A stretch of 14,630 bases of DNA from an uncultured Bacteroidales bacterium (GCA_946184255.1 CAMHFA010000008.1:1-14630), one strand, 5' to 3'; shown: positions 7,205 through 14,597, numbered from the stretch's first letter. Notes: generated from the sequence alone by a model not told the origin. Translations and numbers: made by a program.

Positions 7205-8074
7205 ATGGAACTCAAAGGATGCGGAACTGCACTTGCCACCCCTTTCAGGAATGGCAAAGTTGATTTTGAAGCTTACAGGACATTGGTCAAGAGACAGGTA
7301 GAATCAGGAATACATTTCCTCGTACCGCTCGGATCCACTGCCGAAACCCCCTGCCTCGAGAATGACGAGAAATGCGAACTCCTTAGGATTACCCGTGAAC
7401 TCTGCCCCGACAGGCCGATAGTCGCGGGAGTGGGTACGAATTCACCGGCTGCCACAATTCGCAACATCAGGATGCTCGAGCCCTACGGACCCGACGCCTG
7501 GCTGGTCGTCGTTCCCTATTACAACAAGCCGACCCAACAGGGAATCTATGAATATTTCTCAGCGATAGCCGCCTCCACTGACAAGGGGATCGTGGCTTAC
7601 AACGTCCCAGGAAGGACAGGTACGAACATGACTGCCGAGACCACAATCCGGGTGGCGGGGATTCCTGGTGTTATTGCTGTTAAGGAAGCTTCCGGCAACC
7701 TGGAGCAGATACGCAAGATTGTGGAAGGCCGTCCAGAAGGATTCAAGGTGCTGAGCGGAAATGATGACCAGACCTTCCCCATAATGGCCTTCGGAGGAGA
7801 TGGAATCATCAGCGTGGCTTCCAACATCGCCCCTGTCCAGATGGTGGAACTGGTCGAGTCTCTCCAGGCCGGAGACATCGAAAAGGCACGTCTTGTCGAT
7901 GAAAAGCTCGCCCCCCTGTACGAAGCCTGCTTCGTCGAGAGCAATCCGATACCGGCCAAGGCCGGTCTCTCGGCCCTCGGTCTTTGCACTCCTGAGATGC
8001 GCCTGCCATTGACGGAAGCGGTTTCTTCTACTTTTGATGCAATGAATCGCGTTATCGTGGATTTAGGTATATGA
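7205..8074 (+). CDS. dapA: 4-hydroxy-tetrahydrodipicolinate synthase
   Basis: Condenses pyruvate with aspartate semialdehyde through a Schiff base; a TIM-barrel lyase of 289 residues, the usual family length. The Schiff-base lysine is K160 in GVIAVKEASGN. Other active-site residues are Y132 in VAYNVPGRTG, R137 in the same stretch, and Y106 in VVPYYNKPTQQG. The usual GTTGES loop reads GSTAETP (43-49), so the position of the catalytic Thr44 of E. coli is serine here, keeping a hydroxyl; T45 is kept. The ATG at 7205 is used because an upstream in-frame ATG at 7169 would overlap dapB by 35 bases and add 12 non-family residues. The chain order dapB-dapA-dapD is reversed relative to the chemistry but keeps the three consecutive steps together. 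The gene overlaps dapD by 4 bases. Confidence 0.96.
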   Translation: MELKGCGTALATPFRNGKVDFEAYRTLVKRQVESGIHFLVPLGSTAETPCLENDEKCELLRITRELCPDRPIVAGVGTNSPAATIRNIRMLEPYGPDAWLVVVPYYNKPTQQGIYEYFSAIAASTDKGIVAYNVPGRTGTNMTAETTIRVAGIPGVIAVKEASGNLEQIRKIVEGRPEGFKVLSGNDDQTFPIMAFGGDGIISVASNIAPVQMVELVESLQAGDIEKARLVDEKLAPLYEACFVESNPIPAKAGLSALGLCTPEMRLPLTEAVSSTFDAMNRVIVDLGI

Positions 8075-8832
8075 TGGATTTCTTCAAGACAATAAGAGCC
8101 CTGGAAAAGGGAGAAATAAGGGTCGCTGAGAAAAAGGACGGCGTCTGGAAGGTCAACTCCTGGATAAAGGAGGCTATCCTGGAGGGATTCCGTACCGGGA
8201 AACTGGTGGACATGTCCAAGGAGGAGTACTCATTCTTCGACAAGGACACCCTCCCTTTGCGGCGTTTCGACCTCTCCGACAGGGTCAGGATAGTGCCTGG
8301 CGGGAGCAGCGTACGATGCGGTTCCTACCTAGCCCCTTCCGTTATCATGATGCCCCCTGCCTATGTCAACATCGGGGCCTATGTCGATGAAGGTACAATG
8401 ATAGATTCGCATGCACTGGTGGGATCCTGCGCACAGGTGGGAAAGAATGTCCACATCTCTGCTGCAACCCAGCTGGGAGGCGTACTGGAGCCTGCAGGTG
8501 CCCTGCCTGTGATAGTGGAAGACAATGCCTTTATTGGAGGTAACTGCGGAATCTACGAGGGCAGCATAATAGGTGAGTCCGCCGTAATAGGTTCCGGAGT
8601 CATCATCACGCGCGGTACTGCCATTTTCGATGCCACCAGAGGTGAATTCCTGCCAAAATCGGAATCAGGACAGACTGTCGTACCCGTCGGAGCTGTGGTG
8701 GTTGCAGGCAGCCGTCCCGTTTCCAAAGGTCCTGGGAAAGATGCCGGAATCCATCTCTACACCCCGGTGATCGTTAAATACCGCGACGGCAAGACTGCCG
8801 CCTCGGTCGAACTGGAATCATTGCTGAGATAG
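8071..8832 (+). CDS. dapD: 2,3,4,5-tetrahydropyridine-2,6-dicarboxylate N-succinyltransferase
   Basis: Transfers succinyl from succinyl-CoA to tetrahydrodipicolinate, committing the pathway to the succinylase branch. The 253-residue protein has an N-terminal helical domain with GEIRVAEKKDGVWKVNSWIK (residues 14-33), which parallels [20 protein letters not shown] in E. coli DapD. The left-handed beta-helix of hexapeptide repeats follows, with the family core PAYVNIGAYVDEGTMID (96-112), VGSCAQVGKNVHIS (117-130) and GGVLEP (136-141). These features favour DapD over the acetyltransferase DapH, which lacks the N-terminal signature. It is a little shorter than E. coli DapD (274). A second in-frame ATG follows immediately at 8074. 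The start overlaps dapA (ATGA) and the stop directly abuts dapF (TAGATG). Confidence 0.93.
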   Translation: MMDFFKTIRALEKGEIRVAEKKDGVWKVNSWIKEAILEGFRTGKLVDMSKEEYSFFDKDTLPLRRFDLSDRVRIVPGGSSVRCGSYLAPSVIMMPPAYVNIGAYVDEGTMIDSHALVGSCAQVGKNVHISAATQLGGVLEPAGALPVIVEDNAFIGGNCGIYEGSIIGESAVIGSGVIITRGTAIFDATRGEFLPKSESGQTVVPVGAVVVAGSRPVSKGPGKDAGIHLYTPVIVKYRDGKTAASVELESLLR

Positions 8833-9687
8833 ATGCTGCAGAAGTTTTACAAATACCATGGGGCAGGAAATGACTTCCTGCTGGCCGACAACAGGGACGG
8901 ACTTCTTTTCCTGTCTCCTTCCCAGATCAGTCATCTTTGTGACAGGCATCTTGGATTCGGAGCGGATGGGGTGATGCTTCTGGAGAAAAGCGAGACCAGG
9001 GATTTCAAGATGGTGTTCTTCAATCCCGACGGCAGTACCGGAATGATGTGCGGTAACGGCGGAAGATGCATAGTTGCCTACGCTGCTGACCTTGGAGTCG
9101 TTTCAGGCAAGTTTCCCGTGGTCTTTGACGCTCCTGACGGTGTCCATACGGCTATCCTTTCGCCTCACGCCCCGTCTGACCCGGAAGGACAGAAGACCGT
9201 CCGTCTGAAGATGTCGGACGTTTTCGGAGTAAAGTCCTATCCGGAAGAGGAAGCTTGCTTCCTGAACACGGGCACCAGACATCTTGTGAAGTTTGTCAGC
9301 GGTCTGAAGGGCTATCCGGTAGTCTCCAAAGGAAGGGAACTGAGGAATGATCCGCGTTTTGCTCCTGAAGGGACGAATGTGGATTTTGTAGAAGTAGCCC
9401 CAGAGCATTCAGAAGGACCGTCATTAAGCGTACGGACCTTTGAAAAAGGCGTTGAGGACGAGACTCTCGCCTGCGGCACCGGGATAGTCGCTTCTGCTTT
9501 GGCAGCATATTCGCAGGGAATATCCGGCAGGTCCGAAGGTAACCGCGTTATTTATGAACTCAAGGCTGCAGTTTCCACCCTCCAGGTGGACTTCATTCCT
9601 GCTGGTGCGGGAGAAGGATTGCAGGCTTCTGACATGTGGCTGACCGGGCCGGCTACCTTCGTCGGTACAGTAGAGTGTTTTTTATAG
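8833..9687 (+). CDS. dapF: Diaminopimelate epimerase
   Basis: Interconverts LL- and meso-diaminopimelate by a cofactor-free two-base mechanism, supplying the peptidoglycan cross-linking residue and the substrate for LysA. It has 284 residues, against 274 in E. coli. Both catalytic cysteines are present: C73 in GMMCGNGGRC and C214 in ETLACGTGIVAS. The N-terminal YHGAGNDFLLADN (8-20) is the other family signature. The substrate-loop sequence usually written G(N/S)PH is GTRH here (residues 147-150). The ATG directly follows the dapD stop with no spacer, so translation is almost surely coupled. It is the last gene of the DAP block; a 36-base gap without a recognisable terminator leads to the next gene. 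Confidence 0.95.
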   Translation: MLQKFYKYHGAGNDFLLADNRDGLLFLSPSQISHLCDRHLGFGADGVMLLEKSETRDFKMVFFNPDGSTGMMCGNGGRCIVAYAADLGVVSGKFPVVFDAPDGVHTAILSPHAPSDPEGQKTVRLKMSDVFGVKSYPEEEACFLNTGTRHLVKFVSGLKGYPVVSKGRELRNDPRFAPEGTNVDFVEVAPEHSEGPSLSVRTFEKGVEDETLACGTGIVASALAAYSQGISGRSEGNRVIYELKAAVSTLQVDFIPAGAGEGLQASDMWLTGPATFVGTVECFL

Positions 9688-9723
9688 AATAGAGAAGAAA
9701 TAAAAAGTCATATCAAGAAAATT

Positions 9724-10482
9724 ATGAAAAATTCATTCAAAATTGTCATGATCGTTGCCGCTGTGGCACTTATGACATCCTGTATGGAAACAAAGCGCGC
9801 AACTTCAACCTTTTCTCTTGGGACTACATTTGAGATGACAGATTATGACATTGAGAAGAATGTGGTTGACAGTATCATGTTCTCCCCGATGTTCTCTTGG
9901 GAGAATGTCACATATTTCCATGCCATGGCGTCAGGGCACAACCTTGGCTATCAAGGCGGATTCGTCTTTTCAACGAAGAAAGGCAAGGTTGACGATTCTG
10001 AGGACATGAGGGTATTCTCTTCTGCCGATCCGGGTGCCGGTGCATTGGGCAGTTTATGCTATCTGGCTTACAATAAGACTCCCAATATGCCTAAATATGA
10101 CATCGAATATGATTTCAGCAGTTACTATTCCGCCATATCCAGCATTTTGGGTTTCTACGTCTGCAATTCCCTATACACCAAGATGCTTAATGATAACGGT
10201 GAAATCAATCCGGGAGATTATCTCAAACTTAAGGTCAACTTCTACAAGGCAGATAACCTGGTCGGTTCTGTGGAGAAATACCTTGTAGATTACTACACCT
10301 CGAACATCCTGAAAATGGTTAATGAATGGGAGGCATGGGACATCGGCAAGGAGTTGACAGAGTCTAACAAGACAATCGGTAGTTTCGATGCCATCAAATT
10401 CGAAGTTGAGACTTCTGGAGGCAAACTCAGGCCGTGCTTCTGCCTGGACAACTTTATAATCCAATTAAGCGTAGAGTACTAG
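9724..10482 (+). CDS. Predicted lipoprotein, DUF4465-like
   Basis: Secreted lipoprotein of 252 residues with unknown function. The N-terminus MKNSFKIVMIVAAVALMTSC has a basic start, hydrophobic core and lipobox MTSC, making C20 the lipidated residue. The +2 region METKR has only one acidic residue, so the Bacteroidota surface-export signal is weak. The body resembles my recollection of DUF4465: an early aromatic block FSWENVTYFHAMASG (57-71), then GDYLKLKVNFYKADNLVGSVEKYLVDY (164-190), EWEAWDIGK (201-209) and the terminal RPCFCLDNFII (236-246), comparable to the family's PAYFxxDN end. The match is from memory and is not scored. It appears more AT-rich and uses more A/T-ending codons than the dap genes. 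It lies 36 bases after dapF and 1 base before the membrane protein gene. Confidence 0.72.
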   Translation: MKNSFKIVMIVAAVALMTSCMETKRATSTFSLGTTFEMTDYDIEKNVVDSIMFSPMFSWENVTYFHAMASGHNLGYQGGFVFSTKKGKVDDSEDMRVFSSADPGAGALGSLCYLAYNKTPNMPKYDIEYDFSSYYSAISSILGFYVCNSLYTKMLNDNGEINPGDYLKLKVNFYKADNLVGSVEKYLVDYYTSNILKMVNEWEAWDIGKELTESNKTIGSFDAIKFEVETSGGKLRPCFCLDNFIIQLSVEY

Positions 10483-10483
10483 G

Positions 10484-11155
10484 ATGAGGGACAACACAGC
10501 CTACAAGAACGAGGCTTTGGCTGCCCTCAAGGGCAACTGGGCTCCTTCAGTACTTGCTACTATAGTCTATGTGGCGGCAGTGATGCTGTTTATTGCCCCG
10601 TATGAGATAAAGTTTTTCATGACTGATCCGGCTGACCTTTCTGCCGCAAAGGCGATGTCAGTGCTTCTGGGATTCTATGTCATCGGAATATTCCTAATTG
10701 CCGGTCCGCTTCTGGTCGGGCTCGTAAATGCCTTCAAGGTCTTGCTTCTCTCAGGTGATAACAAATTGGTCTCAAACGAATTGAAGATCGGTTTCGGCAA
10801 CTGGTGGCATCATGTATGGGGCTATCTTCTGAAGTCCGTTTTCGTGTTACTGTGGTCCCTTCTTTTTATCATCCCCGGGATAATAAAGTCGTTGGCATAT
10901 GCCATGACCAATTACATCCTAGTGGATTATCCGGATCTTTCGGCCTCAACGGCCATAGACCTCAGCTGCGAGATGATGAAGGGTCACAAGTACGACCTGT
11001 TCTATCTTTATCTCAGTTTTGCCGGCTGGTTCTTCCTCAGTATCTTTACCCTTGGAATAGGCTTCTTCTGGCTGATTCCCTATGCCCAGACTGCCCAGGC
11101 GTCCTTCTATCAGGACGTCAAGGCTGAGTGGGAATCCCGCCATTCCATGAATTAA
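10484..11155 (+). CDS. DUF975-type integral membrane protein
   Basis: Polytopic membrane protein of 223 residues with unknown function. Predicted membrane segments are at about 20-40, 60-88, 112-140 and 172-200. The family-like part is IIPGIIKSLAYAMTNYILVDYP (129-150) followed by STAIDLSCEMMKGHKYDLFYLYLSFAGWFFLSIFTLGIGFFWLIPY, where the MKGxKxxLFxLxLSFxGW and GxGxxWLxPY patterns are characteristic of DUF975 as I recall it. The gene starts one base after the DUF4465-like gene, so the two form an operon, and it ends convergently with the minus-strand lipoprotein gene, sharing the bases of the two stop codons. It could be on the DAP transcript by read-through, since no terminator is visible before it. 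Confidence 0.8.
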   Translation: MRDNTAYKNEALAALKGNWAPSVLATIVYVAAVMLFIAPYEIKFFMTDPADLSAAKAMSVLLGFYVIGIFLIAGPLLVGLVNAFKVLLLSGDNKLVSNELKIGFGNWWHHVWGYLLKSVFVLLWSLLFIIPGIIKSLAYAMTNYILVDYPDLSASTAIDLSCEMMKGHKYDLFYLYLSFAGWFFLSIFTLGIGFFWLIPYAQTAQASFYQDVKAEWESRHSMN

Positions 11156-13353
11156 CGGCCTTGCCAGCGGATTTCGATCCTGACTCCTTCTGGATCGTTG
11201 TCAAAAGTGAGGAAATAAGTATTACCGACCTCGTCCCACTGGGCGGGGTCGATTGTTTCCCGGCCATTCACCGATACGCTTGTCGGTTTTGCTGGCAGGA
11301 GGACGCGTGTGGAGTTGATCGTTTCGACCGGTCCCTTGGCCAGGAAGGAGAAGGTCCTGCCCTTTCTGGCTGCATCATAGGCCCTGCCGGCAGTGGCATG
11401 GATCTTAGGGGCTTTGCCTGCCTTGTCCAGATTGTAGAAGTAGCCTTGGGTGCCGGGCTGGATCTCCTTGCTGGTGAAAACAGGGAGCTTGGGGTCGTAG
11501 AGGTCTATGAACCGGCCTTCCAGGACATAGGGCTCATTGCTGACGCTTTCGTCCAGAACGGCCACCATCTCATAAGGACCTCGTGTCAAACGAAGACTGT
11601 TCTTCAGTTCCAAGTCATTTCCTGTCAATGAATATGCTTCCGTAACGGCTTCAAGCAACTTTCTGTCGGAGTCGGGCGCGAGAACATATTCCTTGGGATC
11701 TGTCCTGAGTATTCGGACTGTGCCGGCGCCGTACTTGTAGGTGCCTTCTGATGCTCCGGCGGGGATTCCCATCAGGGAGAATAGATGGTCGGAAGGAGCA
11801 TTGAACGCATTGCCATCCGAGTTCCACCATTCCTTGACGGTTTGGAATGGATCGGTGTCACTGCCACTGTAGATCAGATTGCCTCCGCCCTTGACCCATG
11901 CCGCGATGTGGGAGTGGACTTCGGAATCCATCGGCTTCATGTTCGAATACGTCATCACGAGCAACTTGACATCCTTCAGGGCTTCCTTATAACCAACGTT
12001 CTCGAGATGGGTTATCCCTACCGGGACTCCTCTCTTAAGGAGCGGCAGGGCCATTCCGAAGAAGTCACTGAGTTGAGGATCCTCATACCCTTCATGGACA
12101 GGGAAACTTTGGAACATCAAAGAGTTAGCCATGAGGACACTTATCCCCTGACTTCCTGAAACCTTGTTTTCCGAGACGGGAATGTCATTCAGGGAACCTG
12201 TCATCACCTGCATCATGGTGGAATAGTCCTTCGGAATCCGGATCATTTCGTCGCTTCCGGGGCCTTTCGGGTAGAGGCGTTCATAGATACGCTCGGGCCA
12301 GGGCATGATCTCATAGTCGGCTATTTCCGGATGGAGGAGCTGGGCGGTAAAGGTGGCATGGTAGTTCTTCCCGTAGTCCACCCAGTCCCGTGTGCCGTCT
12401 TCTATAGGGTCCGTAAGGAACCAGACCTTCCTTCCGGTGGGCCTGGTCATGGAGGCCATGCAGGCATATTCAAGGAAAGCGGTTTCAAAAGTACGCTCTT
12501 TCCTCACTCCGTTGAAATAGTTGGGAACCCTTGATGTCCCGGTCCAGACCTGGGCGATGTAACCGTCTATCCCCGGCATGGATGCCAGGCTTGCCTCAGG
12601 ACTGACTATCTGCCACTGGGTGTAATTGATGAGCGAGTGGGTAGGAACGTAGCACTTGACGTCCATCCCTTTAGTCCTGCCATACTCCTTGGCATAAGAT
12701 GAGACTTCGTCCAGGGCCCTGTAATAGAGATGGTACTTGAGTTTGTTTGAAAGATACGTGGCCTCAGGCGACTCGTCCTGGGGACGCCAGGGTGATCCGT
12801 AGTAGTCTTCCCATTCACGTTTGAACGATTCGCTGTAACCGGCCCTGTTCCAGAATTCAGGCTCTTCGAAATAGAGGGCGTCGATTCCGGCATCTATGAC
12901 ACGCTTGACCTGGGTCTCCTTGAAATAGTTCAGGTAATTCTTGGTTGGCACTATGTAAGGCACCATCTTTCCGTGCCAGATGGTATCTCCTTCGACCTGC
13001 ACCTGGCCTTCGTCAAGATGCCATTCGCCGTCCCATTCTCCGGTGAAATAGTCCTGATAACCACCCCAGGCTATGCCGGTCATGAAATCGACCTTGTAGC
13101 CTCTCTCCTTCCAGGTTTTGATCCTGTTTTCCACTGCGGAGACGGAGCTGGTGTCCCGGTTCCCGACTCCATAGACCATCACCGCATCGGCGCGGTTGTC
13201 GATGGTTGCCCTCCATTCGCGGGAAGTCTGGAAAGTCGTTTTAACCTTTATGGCTCCCGTAGATTCAACACGGGATGTACAGGACCATGCCGCGGCGGCC
13301 GCAAGAACGATAACGGCAAAGCCCGGCAGGATATTCTTGGATAGTTTCATCAT
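11152..13353 (-). CDS. Predicted lipoprotein with glycosidase-like TIM barrel and glutamine-amidotransferase-like domain; function unassigned
   Basis: Large exported protein of 733 residues. The N-terminus has a basic start, hydrophobic core and lipobox AWSC, making C25 the likely lipidated residue. Residues 45-365 look like a TIM barrel of the clan A glycosidase sort: Asp/Glu-rich strand ends appear in DALYFEEPEFWNRAGYS (158-174, candidate acid residues E163, E164, E166), DVKCYVPTHS (231-240), IDGYIAQVW (262-270) and KVWFLTDPIEDG (309-320). Residues 400-530 contain GISVLMANS and KLLVMTYSNMKPM...IAAWVKGGGNLIYSG (463-497), the class I amidotransferase-like fold seen as the second domain of family 42 beta-galactosidases. 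The rest is probably beta-sandwich. I do not recognise an established family and no substrate can be named. The ATG overlaps the rimM stop (ATGA), so it is coupled to rpsP-rimM; no transport or sugar-use genes adjoin it. Confidence 0.82.
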   Translation of the reverse strand: MMKLSKNILPGFAVIVLAAAAAWSCTSRVESTGAIKVKTTFQTSREWRATIDNRADAVMVYGVGNRDTSSVSAVENRIKTWKERGYKVDFMTGIAWGGYQDYFTGEWDGEWHLDEGQVQVEGDTIWHGKMVPYIVPTKNYLNYFKETQVKRVIDAGIDALYFEEPEFWNRAGYSESFKREWEDYYGSPWRPQDESPEATYLSNKLKYHLYYRALDEVSSYAKEYGRTKGMDVKCYVPTHSLINYTQWQIVSPEASLASMPGIDGYIAQVWTGTSRVPNYFNGVRKERTFETAFLEYACMASMTRPTGRKVWFLTDPIEDGTRDWVDYGKNYHATFTAQLLHPEIADYEIMPWPERIYERLYPKGPGSDEMIRIPKDYSTMMQVMTGSLNDIPVSENKVSGSQGISVLMANSLMFQSFPVHEGYEDPQLSDFFGMALPLLKRGVPVGITHLENVGYKEALKDVKLLVMTYSNMKPMDSEVHSHIAAWVKGGGNLIYSGSDTDPFQTVKEWWNSDGNAFNAPSDHLFSLMGIPAGASEGTYKYGAGTVRILRTDPKEYVLAPDSDRKLLEAVTEAYSLTGNDLELKNSLRLTRGPYEMVAVLDESVSNEPYVLEGRFIDLYDPKLPVFTSKEIQPGTQGYFYNLDKAGKAPKIHATAGRAYDAARKGRTFSFLAKGPVETINSTRVLLPAKPTSVSVNGRETIDPAQWDEVGNTYFLTFDNDPEGVRIEIRWQGR

Positions 13354-13874
13354 ATAAGTCCTTCTGGAATCTGGAGTCTTAGAAGTTGGTTCTCGTCATC
13401 GATGTCTACGATGAGATCGTCGTGGAGAGGAACCATTATGGTTCCACTTCCGGTTTCGACGTAGAGACAGGTATTGCCGGGAATCGGCTCATAGTCGGAA
13501 ATAATACCCACTTTGCGGCCATCCTCGTCGAGTAAGGTCCAACCCGGAAGCATGTCCACAGTCAGTCCCTCATCTTCATCGGAGAGGTCGTGGAGGGCAG
13601 ATCGTCTTGCGAACACGTCAGAACCGGAGATTTCTTCAGCGTCGTCCAGGTTCTTCATTCCTGTGAGCCGGACCAGGGCCTTCGAAGAGCCCTTGGGCTG
13701 GAAAGATTCAATAAAAAATGGAACCGGAAGTCCATCGAACATGATGAACACCGGTTCCTTGAGGTTCAAGTCTTCAGGTCCGATTTCACGGAAACCCACG
13801 AGGATTTCCCCTTCGGTACCGTAGGACTTCAGTACCCGGGCGATCCGCAGAAAATCTGAAGAAGCCCCGGACAT
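13350..13874 (-). CDS. rimM: Ribosome maturation factor RimM (16S processing)
   Basis: Assists late maturation of the 30S head and binds the ribosomal protein uS19; acts in the cytoplasm. The protein is 174 residues, the family norm. The N-terminal domain opens with FLRIARVLKSYGTEGEILVGF (residues 8-28), the RimM signature, and continues through ALVRLTGMKNLDDAEEISGSDVF. The C-terminal PRC barrel starts at about residue 106 (MLPGWTLLDEDGRKVGIISD) and contains TIMVPLHDDLIVDID. The frame is open further upstream to 14012, but that part overlaps rpsP in another frame and is Arg/Pro-rich; the ATG at 13874 gives the family N-terminus. It begins four bases after the rpsP stop, behind a GAGGAGG stretch in the last rpsP codons, and overlaps the lipoprotein gene by 4 bases. 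trmD, its usual neighbour in many bacteria, is not present. Confidence 0.94.
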   Translation of the reverse strand: MSGASSDFLRIARVLKSYGTEGEILVGFREIGPEDLNLKEPVFIMFDGLPVPFFIESFQPKGSSKALVRLTGMKNLDDAEEISGSDVFARRSALHDLSDEDEGLTVDMLPGWTLLDEDGRKVGIISDYEPIPGNTCLYVETGSGTIMVPLHDDLIVDIDDENQLLRLQIPEGLI

Positions 13875-13878
13875 CTGA

Positions 13879-14430
13879 TTAAGCCTCCTCTGCAGGTGCT
13901 TCCTGACCGGCCTCTTCGGCGGCCTTGGCAGCGGCAGCCTCTTCGGCAGCCTTGCGCTGAGCCTCTGCAAGTTCCTCAGCCTTCTTTGCGATGGCCTCGG
14001 CCCTTTCAGCATTGACCTTCTTCTCAGCTGCGGCAGCAGCCTTTGCCTTGTCGGCAGCGGCCTTTACAAGACCTTCCTTCTTGGCATTGATCTTACCATC
14101 TCTCTGAGCTTTCCACTCGTTCCACTTGAGGTCAGCCTGCTCCTGGGTAAGGGCGCCCTTGGCGACACCGCCCTGGAGGTGCTTGCGGAGAAGTACACCC
14201 TCATAGGAAAGAATCCTGCGGGTGACAAGAGTGGGCTGGGCACCTACGTTGAGCCAAGCAAGAGCCCTTTCACTGTCAAGGATGATGGTGGCAGGGTTGG
14301 TGTTGGGGTTGTAGGAGCCGAGTTGCTCGATGAAACGACCGTCGCGAGGTGAGCGAGAGTCAGCCACAACAATGTGGAAGAATGCGAAATTCTTCTTTCC
14401 GTGGCGCTGAAGTCTGATTTTAACAGCCAT
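13879..14430 (-). CDS. rpsP: 30S ribosomal protein bS16 with long C-terminal tail
   Basis: Small-subunit protein needed for 30S assembly. The core occupies about residues 1-85: [42 protein letters not shown] is the bS16 signature, followed by [15 protein letters not shown]. The protein is 183 residues, about twice the E. coli length (82), because of a low-complexity Ala/Lys/Glu tail from about residue 110 on, first basic, then acidic, probably helical. Bacteroidota bS16 proteins commonly carry such a tail. It is the first gene of the minus-strand rpsP-rimM-lipoprotein operon, 53 bases downstream of a good -7 promoter element, with an AT-rich leader and no Shine-Dalgarno site. Confidence 0.96.
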   Translation of the reverse strand: MAVKIRLQRHGKKNFAFFHIVVADSRSPRDGRFIEQLGSYNPNTNPATIILDSERALAWLNVGAQPTLVTRRILSYEGVLLRKHLQGGVAKGALTQEQADLKWNEWKAQRDGKINAKKEGLVKAAADKAKAAAAAEKKVNAERAEAIAKKAEELAEAQRKAAEEAAAAKAAEEAGQEAPAEEA

Positions 14431-14483
14431 TGTGAATCTGTTTTTAATTAATTAAACGTATTGCCCCAACTCGTGGGAGCCTG

Positions 14484-14491
14484 CAAAGATA
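14484..14491 (-). promoter_or_regulatory. Bacteroidota -7 promoter element for rpsP operon
   Basis: On the minus strand this is TATCTTTG, an exact TAnnTTTG match, 53 bases before the rpsP ATG. About 20 bases further upstream a TTTC could be a degenerate -33 box. The predicted leader of about 45-50 nucleotides contains a short CCCA/TGGG stem (14465-14477) and an AT-rich palindrome TTAATTAATTAA (14444-14455) before the start codon. Confidence 0.7.
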
Positions 14492-14552
14492 GCAATTATT
14501 TTTGAATCCGGGAAATAAATTGATCCTTGACTTAAAAAAAGTGTTAAAAAGT

Positions 14553-14583
14553 TTTGGGAATTCAAAAATGCTCACTATCTTTG
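14553..14583 (+). promoter_or_regulatory. Bacteroidota promoter (-33 TTTG / -7 TATCTTTG) for tRNA-Leu
   Basis: TTTG at 14553-14556 and TATCTTTG at 14576-14583 are separated by exactly 19 bases, the ideal spacing of the phylum's housekeeping promoter. The tRNA gene begins 14 bases downstream of the -7 element. This is the best promoter in the window and the strongest single sign of the phylum. Confidence 0.85.
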
Positions 14584-14597
14584 CAGTCCCAAATCAA

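Noticed and set aside
8071..8832. DapH (tetrahydrodipicolinate N-acetyltransferase) instead of DapD
   Set aside because: The N-terminal RVAEKKDGVW...SWIK domain and YVNIGAYVDEGTMID core match E. coli DapD, not DapH.
9688..9723. Possible terminator after dapF
   Set aside because: The gap is AT-rich but I find no stem-loop followed by a T-run.
13875..14012. N-terminal extension of RimM by 46 residues
   Set aside because: It overlaps rpsP in another frame and is an Arg/Pro-rich shadow of the Ala/Lys/Glu repeat coding; the RimM signature begins after the ATG at 13874.
13600..14100. Repetitive GC-rich stretch in the rpsP tail as a DNA repeat
   Set aside because: It is explained by low-complexity coding for Ala, Lys and Glu, with no exact repeat unit.
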